Assembly: GCF_017874035.1 (NCBI RefSeq)
Contig: NZ_JAGGKV010000017.1
Coordinates: 62,001-126,000, forward strand
Reading direction: 5' to 3'
Origin: Paenibacillus aceris
GTDB taxonomy: Bacteria; Bacillota; Bacilli; Paenibacillales; NBRC-103111
Length of the DNA stretch: 64,000 nt
Shown piece by piece: positions 25,539 to 34,167 of this stretch. Under the pieces are notes generated by a model. The model saw only the letters and a list, made by a program, of their open reading frames with translations, did not search any database and was not told the origin of the DNA. Made by a program: the position numbers and the translations under genes. Position 1 is the first letter of the stretch. The number at the start of each line of letters is the position of its first letter.

Positions 25539-27863
25539 ATGCCCAATTTAAGTTTTCTCAGCAAAATGACCATCTTCGGGTTCTTGCTCAGCACGCTCCC
25601 GGTTATTTTCATCGGCGCCTTTGCCTTCATGACCTCTTCGAACGAGATCCAAAAAAATGTCAACGAAGGTAAAATGCAGCTGATCACCCAAATCAACTCC
25701 AATGTAGAGCAGAAATTAACGACTGTCAACCATACACTTAATCAGGTCATCAATTCCACCGTGCTAAAAAAAGCGATGGATATGCCGCTAACTGTAAACG
25801 ATTTCATGATGTACGACGATCTGCGCAGTGAGATTCGGTACATGCAGTCTTTTGACACGAAGCTGGAAGATGTCATCCTGATCAATGCCCGCGAGAACTG
25901 GATGATTAAGAATTCGGGACTGTACCGTTTTGACGGCTATCCTTTTTACGATCAGTTGCTGAACCTGATGAACACGCAGGAAAACAGCTCGTGGATGATA
26001 AATCCGTCGAAGTGGTTTTTTACCGAGGAAAATGCGCGGAGCGTAACCTGTGAATACAGTATTTCATTGGTCAAAAAGCTGCCAACCACCGGCCTGGAGA
26101 AATACGGCTTGGCGCTCGCAAATATTCCCGCCTGTTCCCTGCAGGATCTGATCCAAAGCGATACCAAGCATCTGGATGACATCCTGATTATGGACGAGCA
26201 CAACCGGATTCTCATGCATCCGGATGCCAACCTGATCGGCAAATCCATTACGGAAGCCGGTCTGACAGATCTGAGCCAGCTTGCGGCGGCTCCTACGGGG
26301 CAATTCACAGCAGATATCAACGAGATGCGCTATTCCGTGAGCTATTTGCACTCGAACTTGAACAATTGGACCTATTTGTCATTGACCTCCATCGACAGCT
26401 TGACCAAGGAATCGCGTAAAATCGGACTCTACACCCTTTATGTTTGTATTCTGATGCTGCTCCTGTCCATGCTGCTCGCGTGGCTTATTTCGCGCAAAAT
26501 GTACTCGCCGATCCAGCTGCTGCTCAACCAAATCGGAGGCCTTGTCACCGTGAATCAGAAGCGGAAGGCTAACGAATTCCAAATGATCGGCGAGCACGTC
26601 CATACACTTTTCCAATCCAAGTCCCAGCTCGAACGCGAGGTTCACCAGCATATCGGGCAGGTTCGGACATTCTTCTTGATTAAAGCTTTCCAGGGTCATA
26701 TCAAAACGAGCGAGCTGCCTGAGAAATTAGCGCAGTTTGGTTATACCAAGCATGTGGAAGAATGGAAAACGATGTCCGTCATTACGCTGCAGATCGACTC
26801 GATCGACAATACGCGTTATGAAAAAAGGGACATGGAGCTGCTGCTGTTCGCCGCGCACAACATGATCGAGGAGCTCATCCCTTCGGAACAGCGGCTCGCT
26901 CCCGTCATTATCGATCAGACGGTGGTAACGTTGATTGGCAGTCCAGATAGTGAAGCTGCCGCTTTCCGCAACACCGTTTATGCTTTGACAGAGCAGATGC
27001 AGCAGCATATTTTCAACTTTTTGAATCTGCATGTCAGCATCGGGATGAGTCTTCCCATCCATGCTTTTTCGCAGATGTCGATTGCCTACAAGGAAGGTCT
27101 GGAAGCCTTGAAACATCGCATCAAACTCGGGGAAGGCATCATCATTCAGTATGAGAACATTAACTCAGGCAAACATTTCTTGAATTTAAACTATCCTAAG
27201 CCGCTCGAAAATGAATTGATGGACGCTATTAAGCTCGCTGAAAAGGATAAGTCCAAAGAGCTGCTGCGGCAGCTCTTGCAAGCCGTATTCGCCGCGCCGC
27301 TCACGCCGCAGGAATATCAGATTCCATTGGCCCGGTTGCTGAACAACCTGCTGATGGTGATGCAAGAGTCCGGCATCTCGCTTAATCAGATTCACCCGAA
27401 TAAGGGCTCGCTCTTTGAGGAGCTTCTGGATCTGCATATGACGGCGGAAATCGAAGACTGGTTCTGGACAGAGGTCATTCACCCGCTGATCCGCATTTAC
27501 CGCGACCGGCAGGATGCCCAGTACCACAATATTTCAGAGAAAATCATCGATCTCGTGCAAAAATATTACGATACCGACCTAACGCTGGAGGAATGTGCCT
27601 CCAGATTGCATTACAATGCGAATTATTTAAGCAGCATTTTCCGCAAGGAAACGAATTGCTCCTTCAGCGATTACTTATCGGCTTACCGGTTCAACATGGC
27701 TAAAAAATGGCTCTCGGAAACCGATATGCCGATCAAGGATATCTCCTCCAGGCTGCGCTATAACAATTCGCAAAATTTCATCCGGTCCTTCCGCAAGCAG
27801 GAGGGGATTACCCCGGGGCAATACCGTGATAAGCAGAAAGAAGGCGCTGCTCCAAATCTTTGA
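25539..27863 (+). CDS. membrane-bound AraC regulator with extracellular Cache domain (YesS-like)
   Basis: From the ATG at 25539 (AAGGTG 9 bases before; an in-frame GTG at 25527 overlaps that site) the product has 774 residues. Layout: a membrane helix at about 10-30 (IFGFLLSTLPVIFIGAFAFM), an extracellular Cache-like sensor at about 35-285, a second helix at about 292-315 (LYVCILMLLLSMLLAWLI), a cytosolic region, and a C-terminal AraC domain (about 670-765: CASRLHYNANYLSSIFRKET, then IKDISSRLRYNNSQNFIRSF and ITPGQYR). Relatives in Bacillus and Paenibacillus control pectin and xylan loci from the membrane. It is divergent from the binding-protein genes and is the likely activator of the whole locus via the ATGATTATT boxes. 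Confidence 0.92.
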   Translation: MPNLSFLSKMTIFGFLLSTLPVIFIGAFAFMTSSNEIQKNVNEGKMQLITQINSNVEQKLTTVNHTLNQVINSTVLKKAMDMPLTVNDFMMYDDLRSEIRYMQSFDTKLEDVILINARENWMIKNSGLYRFDGYPFYDQLLNLMNTQENSSWMINPSKWFFTEENARSVTCEYSISLVKKLPTTGLEKYGLALANIPACSLQDLIQSDTKHLDDILIMDEHNRILMHPDANLIGKSITEAGLTDLSQLAAAPTGQFTADINEMRYSVSYLHSNLNNWTYLSLTSIDSLTKESRKIGLYTLYVCILMLLLSMLLAWLISRKMYSPIQLLLNQIGGLVTVNQKRKANEFQMIGEHVHTLFQSKSQLEREVHQHIGQVRTFFLIKAFQGHIKTSELPEKLAQFGYTKHVEEWKTMSVITLQIDSIDNTRYEKRDMELLLFAAHNMIEELIPSEQRLAPVIIDQTVVTLIGSPDSEAAAFRNTVYALTEQMQQHIFNFLNLHVSIGMSLPIHAFSQMSIAYKEGLEALKHRIKLGEGIIIQYENINSGKHFLNLNYPKPLENELMDAIKLAEKDKSKELLRQLLQAVFAAPLTPQEYQIPLARLLNNLLMVMQESGISLNQIHPNKGSLFEELLDLHMTAEIEDWFWTEVIHPLIRIYRDRQDAQYHNISEKIIDLVQKYYDTDLTLEECASRLHYNANYLSSIFRKETNCSFSDYLSAYRFNMAKKWLSETDMPIKDISSRLRYNNSQNFIRSFRKQEGITPGQYRDKQKEGAAPNL

Positions 27864-27897
27864 CTGTTAGCGCCTTGCTCTCGCAGGAACGAATGCC

Positions 27898-27945
27898 AAA
27901 AGCCTCCGGAGCCACCAAGCAGTCGTTGGTGGTTCCGGAGGCTTT
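27898..27945. terminator. bidirectional terminator
   Basis: AAAAGCCTCCGGA(G)CCACCAA pairs with TTGGTGGTTCCGGAGGCTTTT across a 7-base loop. It ends the regulator gene on the plus strand and the small gene at 27986-28270 on the minus strand. Confidence 0.9.
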
Positions 27946-27985
27946 TGCCTCTTCGTTAAACAGGTGATCAGGCTGCTTGTCCAGC

Positions 27986-28270
27986 CTACTCGCTTGGATC
28001 TACTGCTGCCTTCAGAGCAGCTCGGTTGTTCCATAAGAACGAAACAACGCTGTTGCGCTCTTCAAAAAATGCTTCACTTTCATCCAAATAGTCTTTGCCG
28101 CGTCCATGTACGCTGAATCGGTCATCGTTGTAGTTCATCAGCGTCCACTGCCCACCACGCTTGTTATCAGCGAACACAAGGTATAGTTTCTGGCCCGAAG
28201 GATCCCACTTCGCATACGACGAAAAGTTGTCCAAAATCAAGCCAATATCATCCTTCTTCTTAATTTGCAT
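27986..28270 (-). CDS. small protein of unknown function
   Basis: A 94-residue soluble protein with a strong ribosome binding site (AAGGAGATAAGATC then ATG). It is acidic, with aromatic-rich strands such as QKLYLVFADNKRGGQWTLMN (about 27-46) suggesting a small beta fold. I do not recognise a family. It is monocistronic, with terminators on both sides. No signal peptide. Confidence 0.7.
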   Translation of the reverse strand: MQIKKKDDIGLILDNFSSYAKWDPSGQKLYLVFADNKRGGQWTLMNYNDDRFSVHGRGKDYLDESEAFFEERNSVVSFLWNNRAALKAAVDPSE

Positions 28271-28434
28271 GATCTTATCTCCTTTTCATTTTCATTTGGA
28301 CATATTTAGTAGAACAGGAACATAGTAAACGAGAATGAATGAAAATGTTGTCGGACTGTGTGGATGGATCATAGGAACCTTTGTCGAATGCCGAGCTTCC
28401 TGGCATTTCGTGATACAGTCGCCCTCTAAAAGCG

Positions 28435-28471
28435 AAAATGAGCCGGGGACCGATGTCCCCAGGCTCATTTT
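28435..28471. terminator. terminator of the epimerase/oxidoreductase operon
   Basis: AAAATGAGCC-GGGGAC pairs with GTCCCC-(A)GGCTCATTTT around CGAT. The arms end in A and T runs, so it works in both directions and closes the minus-strand operon that ends at 28547. Confidence 0.85.
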
Positions 28472-28546
28472 ACATTTGCTAGCAAAAAAAGCAAGATCAT
28501 GCTGATAGTCTGTGTTGAGTGGCAGGCAGCCGTCTCTGTCTATCGC

Positions 28547-29383
28547 CTACAAACCCGCCGCTGCGTAAACCTTATCAAAGCCTGCTTTGGAACGCTGTAC
28601 CAAGCTCTCAGGGGAATCCGCCGGAGGCGTGGCTGTCAAAATCTCCTGCGAAACAGCACCCTTATAACCGATCCGCGCCAAACCTTGCAGGAAGCCCGCC
28701 AGGTCGATAACGCCTTCGCCCGGATACACGCGTCCGTTATCCAGCACATCCTCCACCGGCACGTCCGGTGCGTCATTGATATGGACGTGAACGATCTGCT
28801 CAGGACGAAGCTTTTCAATATCGGCCACCGTCAACCCGTTCGTGTACCAGTGGTATGCGTCGAACAGCAGCCCTACATTGCTCTCGCCGATCGCATCGAT
28901 CCAATCTAGCGTTTCTTCCAGCGTCCAAATGAACGGATGCTTCCAACGTGTGCGCAAATGATGCGGCCCCACGAACTCTAATCCGAGTCGAATGCCATAA
29001 GCGCCAAGAATTTGCGCGCATGTGCGCAATCTGCGCGTTGCCAGCGCCATGAAATGCGCAGCATTCAGATCCGTCGATGGCAGAATGTACGTGCAGCAGC
29101 TCGTACAACCAAGCGCCTCGGCCGCAGCGGCTGCTTGTGTCAGCTTTGACAAGCCGGCGCGGAACGTCTCTTCGCTCCCCCGCCATTCGACCGGCAGGCC
29201 GATGGATCCGATGACGAGACCGTGCTTGCCCAGCAGCTCGCGCGCTCCGTCAACGCTGTGGCTTTCGACTAAAGCAAGCGCGTCGATATCTACCGCTGCA
29301 AAGCCGTATTTTGCTGCTAATTCGATGAACTGCTCATTGCTTTCCAACTTGCCAAGCCCTGCTCCCGTTAACCCTCTTAGCAT
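28547..29383 (-). CDS. sugar phosphate isomerase/epimerase (xylose-isomerase-like TIM barrel)
   Basis: The 278-residue protein is an AP-endonuclease-2/IolE-like TIM barrel. Metal-ligand regions are visible: RLGLEFVGPHHLRT (about 131-144, Glu), GLLFDAYHWYTNGLTVADIE (about 172-191, Asp/His), VHVHINDAP (about 199-207) and YKGAVSQEILT (about 243-253, Glu). Such enzymes isomerise or epimerise keto-sugars or inositol derivatives in the cytosol. It follows the Gfo/Idh/MocA oxidoreductase by 26 bases, a pairing typical of pathways that oxidise a sugar and then rearrange it. Substrate unknown. Confidence 0.88.
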   Translation of the reverse strand: MLRGLTGAGLGKLESNEQFIELAAKYGFAAVDIDALALVESHSVDGARELLGKHGLVIGSIGLPVEWRGSEETFRAGLSKLTQAAAAAEALGCTSCCTYILPSTDLNAAHFMALATRRLRTCAQILGAYGIRLGLEFVGPHHLRTRWKHPFIWTLEETLDWIDAIGESNVGLLFDAYHWYTNGLTVADIEKLRPEQIVHVHINDAPDVPVEDVLDNGRVYPGEGVIDLAGFLQGLARIGYKGAVSQEILTATPPADSPESLVQRSKAGFDKVYAAAGL

Positions 29384-29409
29384 CGTATTTCCTCCTAGAT
29401 ATAGATGAA

Positions 29410-30486
29410 TTAGATGTCCCAGTTCAGTTTAACTTCATTGCCCGTGCGGGATGATTCATAAATCGCATCCAGAATCAGGTTGTTCGTGTAGCCCGACAAA
29501 GCGGACGTAATCGGCTGTTTACCTTCGCGAATGCATGTTAAGAAATGACGGCTGAGGCGGAGACGCTCGCCTTCGTCGTTCTCAGGCTTTTTCAAATCCG
29601 TTTCAATCGCTCGGTTGAACTTCTCGGTCAGCAGCTTGCCGGATGCTCCTTTATAGCTTGCGCCGCCATCGGAGCCCATCAAATGAATGAACGGCGTATT
29701 GTCCGTATCCATATGAACAGCCCAGCTCACTTCCAGCGTTAACGTACTGCCGTCTTCCATACGAATGAGCGCCGTCGCCAAATCTTCCACATCGTAAGTG
29801 CCGTTCCAATTCGGCGTCCCCCACGTGCCAATCCCCTTCTTGCGAGGACCGAATTCCGCATACGTAGCACCAAAGACAGAAACCGGCTTCGGATTGCCCA
29901 TCAAGTAAAGCGCGAGATCCAGCATGTGAACCCCAATATCAATCAACGGGCCTCCGCCCGATTCGTTCATTTTCGTAAACCAAGTGCCCCAGCCTGGAAT
30001 TCCTTTGCGGCGGAACCAGCCTGTTTTGGCTGTGTAGATTTTGCCGAGCTCACCGGCTTCCACCTGCTCTTTGATCAACTGCGGCACAGCCTCCCAGCGC
30101 ATCTGGTGCCCGATCATGACCACTTTGTCAGATGCTTCGCTGGCTTTCAGGATTTGTTTGGCTGCTGCAGCATTAATGCCCATTGGCTTCTCGATCAGCA
30201 CATGCTTGCCTGCTTCAATTGCTTGTACAGCAAGGGAGGCATGGTATTGGTTAGGCACGCCAATGATAACAGCGTCTACATTTGGACTATGTATAAGATC
30301 TTCAGGCGTCGCTGCTACGTGAGCAATTCCGTACTCCTGTGCTTTGGCTTCCGCCAGAGGCAAGTAGGCATCTGTAATCGCCGTAATTTCACAGGAATCC
30401 GCCAATTTCGAAAACTCGCGTATATGCACGCCGCCAATATTACCAGCACCAATAATACCTAATCTAATTTTGTTTTCGCTTCCCAC
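29410..30486 (-). CDS. Gfo/Idh/MocA-family NAD(P)-dependent oxidoreductase
   Basis: The 358-residue protein has an N-terminal Rossmann fold (RLGIIGAGNIGGVHIREF, about 8-25), the family EKP motif in HVLIEKPMGI (about 94-103) and a C-terminal domain with GGGPLIDIGVHMLDLALYLM (about 182-201), which includes the Asp..His catalytic pair. It oxidises a sugar or cyclitol hydroxyl with NAD(P). It is the first gene of a two-gene operon with the epimerase, divergent from an AraC regulator 122 bases away that probably controls it. Confidence 0.92.
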   Translation of the reverse strand: MGSENKIRLGIIGAGNIGGVHIREFSKLADSCEITAITDAYLPLAEAKAQEYGIAHVAATPEDLIHSPNVDAVIIGVPNQYHASLAVQAIEAGKHVLIEKPMGINAAAAKQILKASEASDKVVMIGHQMRWEAVPQLIKEQVEAGELGKIYTAKTGWFRRKGIPGWGTWFTKMNESGGGPLIDIGVHMLDLALYLMGNPKPVSVFGATYAEFGPRKKGIGTWGTPNWNGTYDVEDLATALIRMEDGSTLTLEVSWAVHMDTDNTPFIHLMGSDGGASYKGASGKLLTEKFNRAIETDLKKPENDEGERLRLSRHFLTCIREGKQPITSALSGYTNNLILDAIYESSRTGNEVKLNWDI

Positions 30487-30608
30487 CGTGTGTTCCTCCT
30501 CATAAGTACATCCTGTACGACCTGCTTTTATGATAAAATAAATACAGTAGAAAAACGCACCTATATTTCGGAAAACGTCCCATTTCTTCGAAGGAGATTA
30601 GCCTTATC

Positions 30609-31499
30609 ATGACGTACTTTCCCGACTATTTGAAAACGTATCCAAATATGCATTCGTCCTTCCCTTTCCATATCAGCAAAAATACGCTGGAGCACGGCTT
30701 TCGGGCGCATCGCCACGATTTCCTGGAATTCTCTTATGTCATTGAAGGCACCGGCTCGGAAAGCATCAATGATGTGACCCACAAGATGCGAAGCGGTACG
30801 TTCACATTCGTGCTGCCTTATCAAGTGCATGAGATTTTTACGGATCCGGGACAAAAGCTTGTCCTGTACAACTGCATGTTCAGCATGGACCTGTTGATGG
30901 AATCCGGGAACGATCCCGGTCTGTCAGGGCTATTAGGCGAGATGACCGCCTTGCCTGCCTATGTCCAGCTGCATGGACACGATCAACAGTTGATGCTTGC
31001 TCTCCTTGAGGAGATTTATCAAGAATACAACGGCACAGAAAGATATAGGCAGACGCTTTTAAAAGGCAAGCTCAAAGAAATACTCATTCGATTCGACCGC
31101 TATCGTTGGAAGCAAACACTGCCCCTCGAAGAGGTGGAAATACCTCCGCTTCCCGGAACAAAGTCAAATCACGCGGTTTGGCCCATCATTCATTACATTC
31201 ACCGCAACTATCAGGAGGAGCTCGCCTTATCGGACCTCGCATCGCAGTTTTCGATGAGCGCATCCCGGATCAGCGAAGTGATTAAGCAAACGACTGGACA
31301 GACTTTCGTCCACTTTCTTCATGACCTGCGTCTGCGCCATGCCTGCAGCCTGCTGGTGTCCACCGACATGAGCGTGACGGAAATTGCGCATGAGGTCGGT
31401 TACGGCTCGTACAAAACATTTTCCCGCATTTTCCGGGAAAGCAAAGGCATCGTGCCGAAGGATTACCGCAAATCAGAGCATCATCGCCGTATGACGTGA
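30609..31499 (+). CDS. AraC-family transcriptional regulator
   Basis: The 296-residue protein has an N-terminal cupin-type sugar sensor (about 15-95, with EHGFRAHRHDFLEFSYVIEG carrying metal- or ligand-binding His residues) and a C-terminal AraC domain (about 195-290: LALSDLASQFSMSASRISEV, then VTEIAHEVGYGSYKTFSRIF). GAAGGAG precedes the ATG. Its divergent position to the oxidoreductase/epimerase pair makes it their likely regulator. Confidence 0.92.
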   Translation: MTYFPDYLKTYPNMHSSFPFHISKNTLEHGFRAHRHDFLEFSYVIEGTGSESINDVTHKMRSGTFTFVLPYQVHEIFTDPGQKLVLYNCMFSMDLLMESGNDPGLSGLLGEMTALPAYVQLHGHDQQLMLALLEEIYQEYNGTERYRQTLLKGKLKEILIRFDRYRWKQTLPLEEVEIPPLPGTKSNHAVWPIIHYIHRNYQEELALSDLASQFSMSASRISEVIKQTTGQTFVHFLHDLRLRHACSLLVSTDMSVTEIAHEVGYGSYKTFSRIFRESKGIVPKDYRKSEHHRRMT

Positions 31500-31596
31500 T
31501 ATAGGAGTCGTCCTAGTTAGGCCAATCATGGTCTATCTCTTCTTACAAGAGATTATACATAACATAGTATAATTCACTGCGGGGAGAGTGCTGATC

Positions 31597-32400
31597 TTGT
31601 CCAATGAGTTTGTTGCACGTTCTTTGGAAGAAGTCCGATTTTGGTCCCGGATCATGAAGGAACATTCCCTTTTTCTAAAGCTAGGTTTTCGCTGCGAGGA
31701 CACGCAATTAATTCAAGAGGCGAATCAATTTTACAGCATTTTTGAGCAAATTGAGGGAAAGGCCCATTCGTTTACAGAGGCGGCTGATCCTGCGCAAATC
31801 CAGCGGTTTAACTTGGAAGTGCACGCAGCCGCGACGCATATATGGGCTTTTAAGAGAAAGGTTCTTGGGCTCATCATTCAATGCAAGCTGCCAGGCGGAA
31901 ACAATTTCCCTCTACTAGTCGACCATACAAGCAGGGAAGCCAACTACTTCAGAAATCGGTTAGAGGAATTAAATGGAGGAAGGCTGGACCCGCTGCCCGA
32001 CGCGATCATTCATGAAAATGTTTTCTTCCTACGGATTATGGCGGATCATGCCAAGTTCATCGGACATCTGCTGGACCCGTCCGAGCGGCAATTAGTGGAG
32101 CAAGCCCGCAACTTCAGCCATGACTTTGATCAGCTGCTATTCCAAGCCATCGATTTGAGCGGCATGCGGCCGCAGTCGCAAACTGAACCGCTTTTGGGGC
32201 AATTCTTAGATCAGAACCGCGTTTCCGTCGCTTCCCTCCGTGACTTCAAAAAGACGGCCAGAGATCTGATCGAGGCTTGCCGGATCAAAAGCATCATCCA
32301 TCCGCTGCTCGCTGACCACGTGTTCCGGGAGGCTGAGAGATTTTTGTTCATCATTGATGCTTTCGAAGGTGCGCTCACCGGCAAACAGGCCGGAGCCTAG
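31597..32400 (+). CDS. DUF2935 domain protein
   Basis: Read from the TTG at 31597 the product has 267 residues and starts MSNEFVARSLEEVRFWSRIM, as usual for DUF2935 proteins; the GTG at 31588 is too close to GGGGAG. It is all-helical, with two related halves each carrying a His/Glu-rich four-helix bundle (IMKEHSLFLKLGF and REANYFRNRL in the first half; FLRIMADHAKFIGHLLDP and ADHVFREAERFLFIIDAF in the second). The repeated E.xxH ligands suggest a di-iron or other metal site. Function unknown; common in spore formers. Confidence 0.85.
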   Translation: MSNEFVARSLEEVRFWSRIMKEHSLFLKLGFRCEDTQLIQEANQFYSIFEQIEGKAHSFTEAADPAQIQRFNLEVHAAATHIWAFKRKVLGLIIQCKLPGGNNFPLLVDHTSREANYFRNRLEELNGGRLDPLPDAIIHENVFFLRIMADHAKFIGHLLDPSERQLVEQARNFSHDFDQLLFQAIDLSGMRPQSQTEPLLGQFLDQNRVSVASLRDFKKTARDLIEACRIKSIIHPLLADHVFREAERFLFIIDAFEGALTGKQAGA

Positions 32401-32423
32401 GCTGAAAGCATACCGACCTTGTA

Positions 32424-32472
32424 AAAAAGGCTGCCCTCGAGGTGTTTACACCTCCTTGGGTGGCCTTTTGTT
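32424..32472 (+). terminator. terminator after DUF2935 gene
   Basis: AAAAGGC-TGCCC..GAGGTG pairs with CACCTC..GGGTGGCCTTTT around TTTA, ending in TTTTGTT. Confidence 0.8.
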
Positions 32473-32490
32473 ATTGAAGCTGGATAATAG

Positions 32491-32669
32491 TGGGAACTAT
32501 GGTCCTCTATTCTCTGCGGAATGCGCCATTTCGCGGTCCAATGGGAACTATGGTCCTCTATTTTGCTGTTTTTAAGCGTTATAGCCGCTTTTCAGGCAAA
32601 TAAGACCCTGTAGATTCCGCTAGACCCTGCAATCGACCCATATCGCCGAAATAGCGGCCTGTAGTTCCC
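32491..32669. repeat. interspersed element, diverged copy C
   Basis: Two forward units, TGGGAACTATGGTCCTCTAT (from 32491 and 32542), and two reversed units, AAATAAGACCCTGTAGATTC (from 32598) and AAATAGCGGCCTGTAGTTCC (from 32649), repeat the fwd-fwd-rev-rev layout and 179-bp span of copies A and B with different flanks. Confidence 0.7.
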
Positions 32670-32686
32670 TTTCCGCACACGATACG

Positions 32687-32956
32687 AAATGCTACTCACT
32701 TGTAGACGCCCTTCCCTCCTAATGTTACTCTCCAGTGTACACGCACCTCCTCCGAATGTTTCTCTCCTACATCCATCACTCCTGCCCCTCAATGTACTCT
32801 CTTGCACACACCCTTCCCTCCTAATGTTACTCTCCAGCACACGCTCCTCACCCGAATACTTCTCTCCAGTATCCAGTGCTCCTGCCCCTCAATGCTACTC
32901 TCTTGCACACGCCCTTCCCACCTAATGTTACTCTCCAATACACACGCCCCTGCCCC
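32687..32956. repeat. tandem array of about 34-bp units
   Basis: About eight units of 33-35 bp share the core AATG(T/C)TACTCTC preceded by CCTTCCCTCCT or CCTGCCCCTC. Every third unit is most alike (e.g. CCTTCCCTCCTAATGTTACT at 32710 and 32814), giving a higher-order period near 104 bp. The strand is strongly C/T-rich. No gene is present; frames across it are repeat-derived. Confidence 0.75.
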
Positions 32957-33030
32957 AGAAATAACCCGTCCGCCATCCGGCAATACTATTCAAATCCCAG
33001 CGACTGCCTCACACTTCTCTGCATTTCTAT

Positions 33031-33073
33031 ATATTCCTTGACAGGAATATTCCGAATGAGGTATATTACAAAT
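33031..33073 (+). promoter_or_regulatory. promoter and operator of the second ArsR gene
   Basis: TTGACA (33038-33043), 18 bases, TATATT (33062-33067). ATATTCC (33031-33037) and GGAATAT (33044-33050) form a perfect inverted repeat around the -35, a likely autoregulatory operator. The expected start of transcription, about 7 bases after the -10, coincides with the ATG at 33074, and no ribosome binding site is present. Confidence 0.7.
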
Positions 33074-33409
33074 ATGAATTCGACTATGAGCGCTCTCGCC
33101 GAGCCCAACCGATTGCACATTGTCGAACTCTTGCGTGACGGTCCCCTCACCGTGGGGGAAATCGCCGATCGACTTGGGCTCAACCAGCCCCAAGTTTCCA
33201 AACATCTCCGCGTCCTCAGCGAGGCCGGAATCGTGGAGGTTCAACCGATCGCCAATCGGCGGATTTACAAGCTGCGGCCCCAGCCGCTTCAAGAGCTAGA
33301 CGCCTGGGTGAAGTCTTTCCGCCGTATTTGGGACGAGAGCTTCGACCGCTTAGATGCCTATTTACAGGAATTGCAACGCAAAGAAAATAATTCGGACGAC
33401 AAGTCATAG
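33074..33409 (+). CDS. ArsR-family transcriptional regulator, possibly leaderless
   Basis: From the ATG at 33074 the protein has 111 residues, starting MNSTMSALAEPNRLHIVELL, the normal N terminus of SRPBCC-linked ArsR regulators. The winged helix includes LTVGEIADRLGLNQPQVSKH (about 24-43) and the wing IANRRIYKLRPQPLQE. A frame open to 32876 would add 66 residues translated from the tandem repeats and the promoter, which is not credible. No metal-binding Cys pair is present. It precedes an SRPBCC gene by 108 bases. Alternative ATGs at 33056 and 33086 also lack ribosome binding sites. Confidence 0.85.
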   Translation: MNSTMSALAEPNRLHIVELLRDGPLTVGEIADRLGLNQPQVSKHLRVLSEAGIVEVQPIANRRIYKLRPQPLQELDAWVKSFRRIWDESFDRLDAYLQELQRKENNSDDKS

Positions 33410-33517
33410 CGCTGTCTCCGCGAGCCTGCCGCTGGTTGCCACTCATTGTGGAAGGAAGGCTCGATTTATTTCGATTCAACCGCACTCTACTATTCCAAAT
33501 TATGGAGGTCATTACCC

Positions 33518-34024
33518 ATGTCTGAAACTTCAAATGCCTTTCAGTTAGTCATTACACGCACGTTTAACGCTCCCCGCGAGCTTGTCTTCAAATGTTGGAC
33601 GGAGCCTGAGCATCTGCTAAACTGGTGGGGACCGACAGGAATGAATTTGGAAGTAGCCTCCCTGGATCTTCGTCCTGGCGGCGTGTTCCATTACAGCATG
33701 AAGTCTCCTGAAGGGTTCCAAATGTGGGGGAAATTTGTTTATGGCGAAATTACGCCTCCGGAAAAACTTGTTTTCACAAACTCGTTCTCCGATGAGGAAG
33801 CCAATACGGTACGTGCCCCATTCAGCCCTGTTTTCCCGCTTGAAATTATGAATGTCCTAACGTTCGAAGAGCAGGATGGCAAAACGCTTCTTACGATGCG
33901 CGGAGGCCCTGTGAACCCTACCGAAGAAGAAGCTGCATTCTTCGCTTCCATGGCAGAGAACATGCAGCAAGGATTTGGCGGAACGTTCGGTCAACTCGAA
34001 GAATACTTGGCGAAACTTGCCTAA
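33518..34024 (+). CDS. SRPBCC (AHSA1-type) domain protein
   Basis: The 168-residue protein begins at the ATG at 33518, 8 bases after GGAGGT. It is a single AHSA1/CalC-type SRPBCC domain: FQLVITRTFNAPRELVFKCW, then TEPEHLLNWWGPTGMNL (about 27-43), DLRPGGVFHYSMKSPEG and a C-terminal helix, GFGGTFGQLEEYLAKL. It has the same general partner (ArsR) as the SRPBCC gene at 5210-5632, but with the gene order reversed. The ligand is unknown. Confidence 0.9.
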   Translation: MSETSNAFQLVITRTFNAPRELVFKCWTEPEHLLNWWGPTGMNLEVASLDLRPGGVFHYSMKSPEGFQMWGKFVYGEITPPEKLVFTNSFSDEEANTVRAPFSPVFPLEIMNVLTFEEQDGKTLLTMRGGPVNPTEEEAAFFASMAENMQQGFGGTFGQLEEYLAKLA

Positions 34025-34032
34025 ACCCTATG

Positions 34033-34060
34033 CACCGGCGCTATCTGCGCCGGTGTTTTT
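34033..34060 (+). terminator. terminator after SRPBCC gene
   Basis: CACCGGCG (34033-34040) pairs with CGCCGGTG (34048-34055), followed by TTTTTC. Confidence 0.88.
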
Positions 34061-34167
34061 CTTTGGCCAGCCGCCGGACGTAACCAAAAAGGCCTGTTCA
34101 TCCGAAACATATAGAGAGCCGGACAGGTTTCGGCAACATTCGACTGAACCTAAAAGGAGACAACCTG

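Noticed and set aside
32592..32925. Frames on both strands with repeated peptides (e.g. LESNIRREG) across the tandem array
   Set aside because: They only mirror the 34-bp DNA units; composition is extreme and no start signal is present.
32687..32956. Possible CRISPR array
   Set aside because: The units are contiguous 34-bp repeats of similar sequence throughout, without unique spacers, and no cas gene is nearby.
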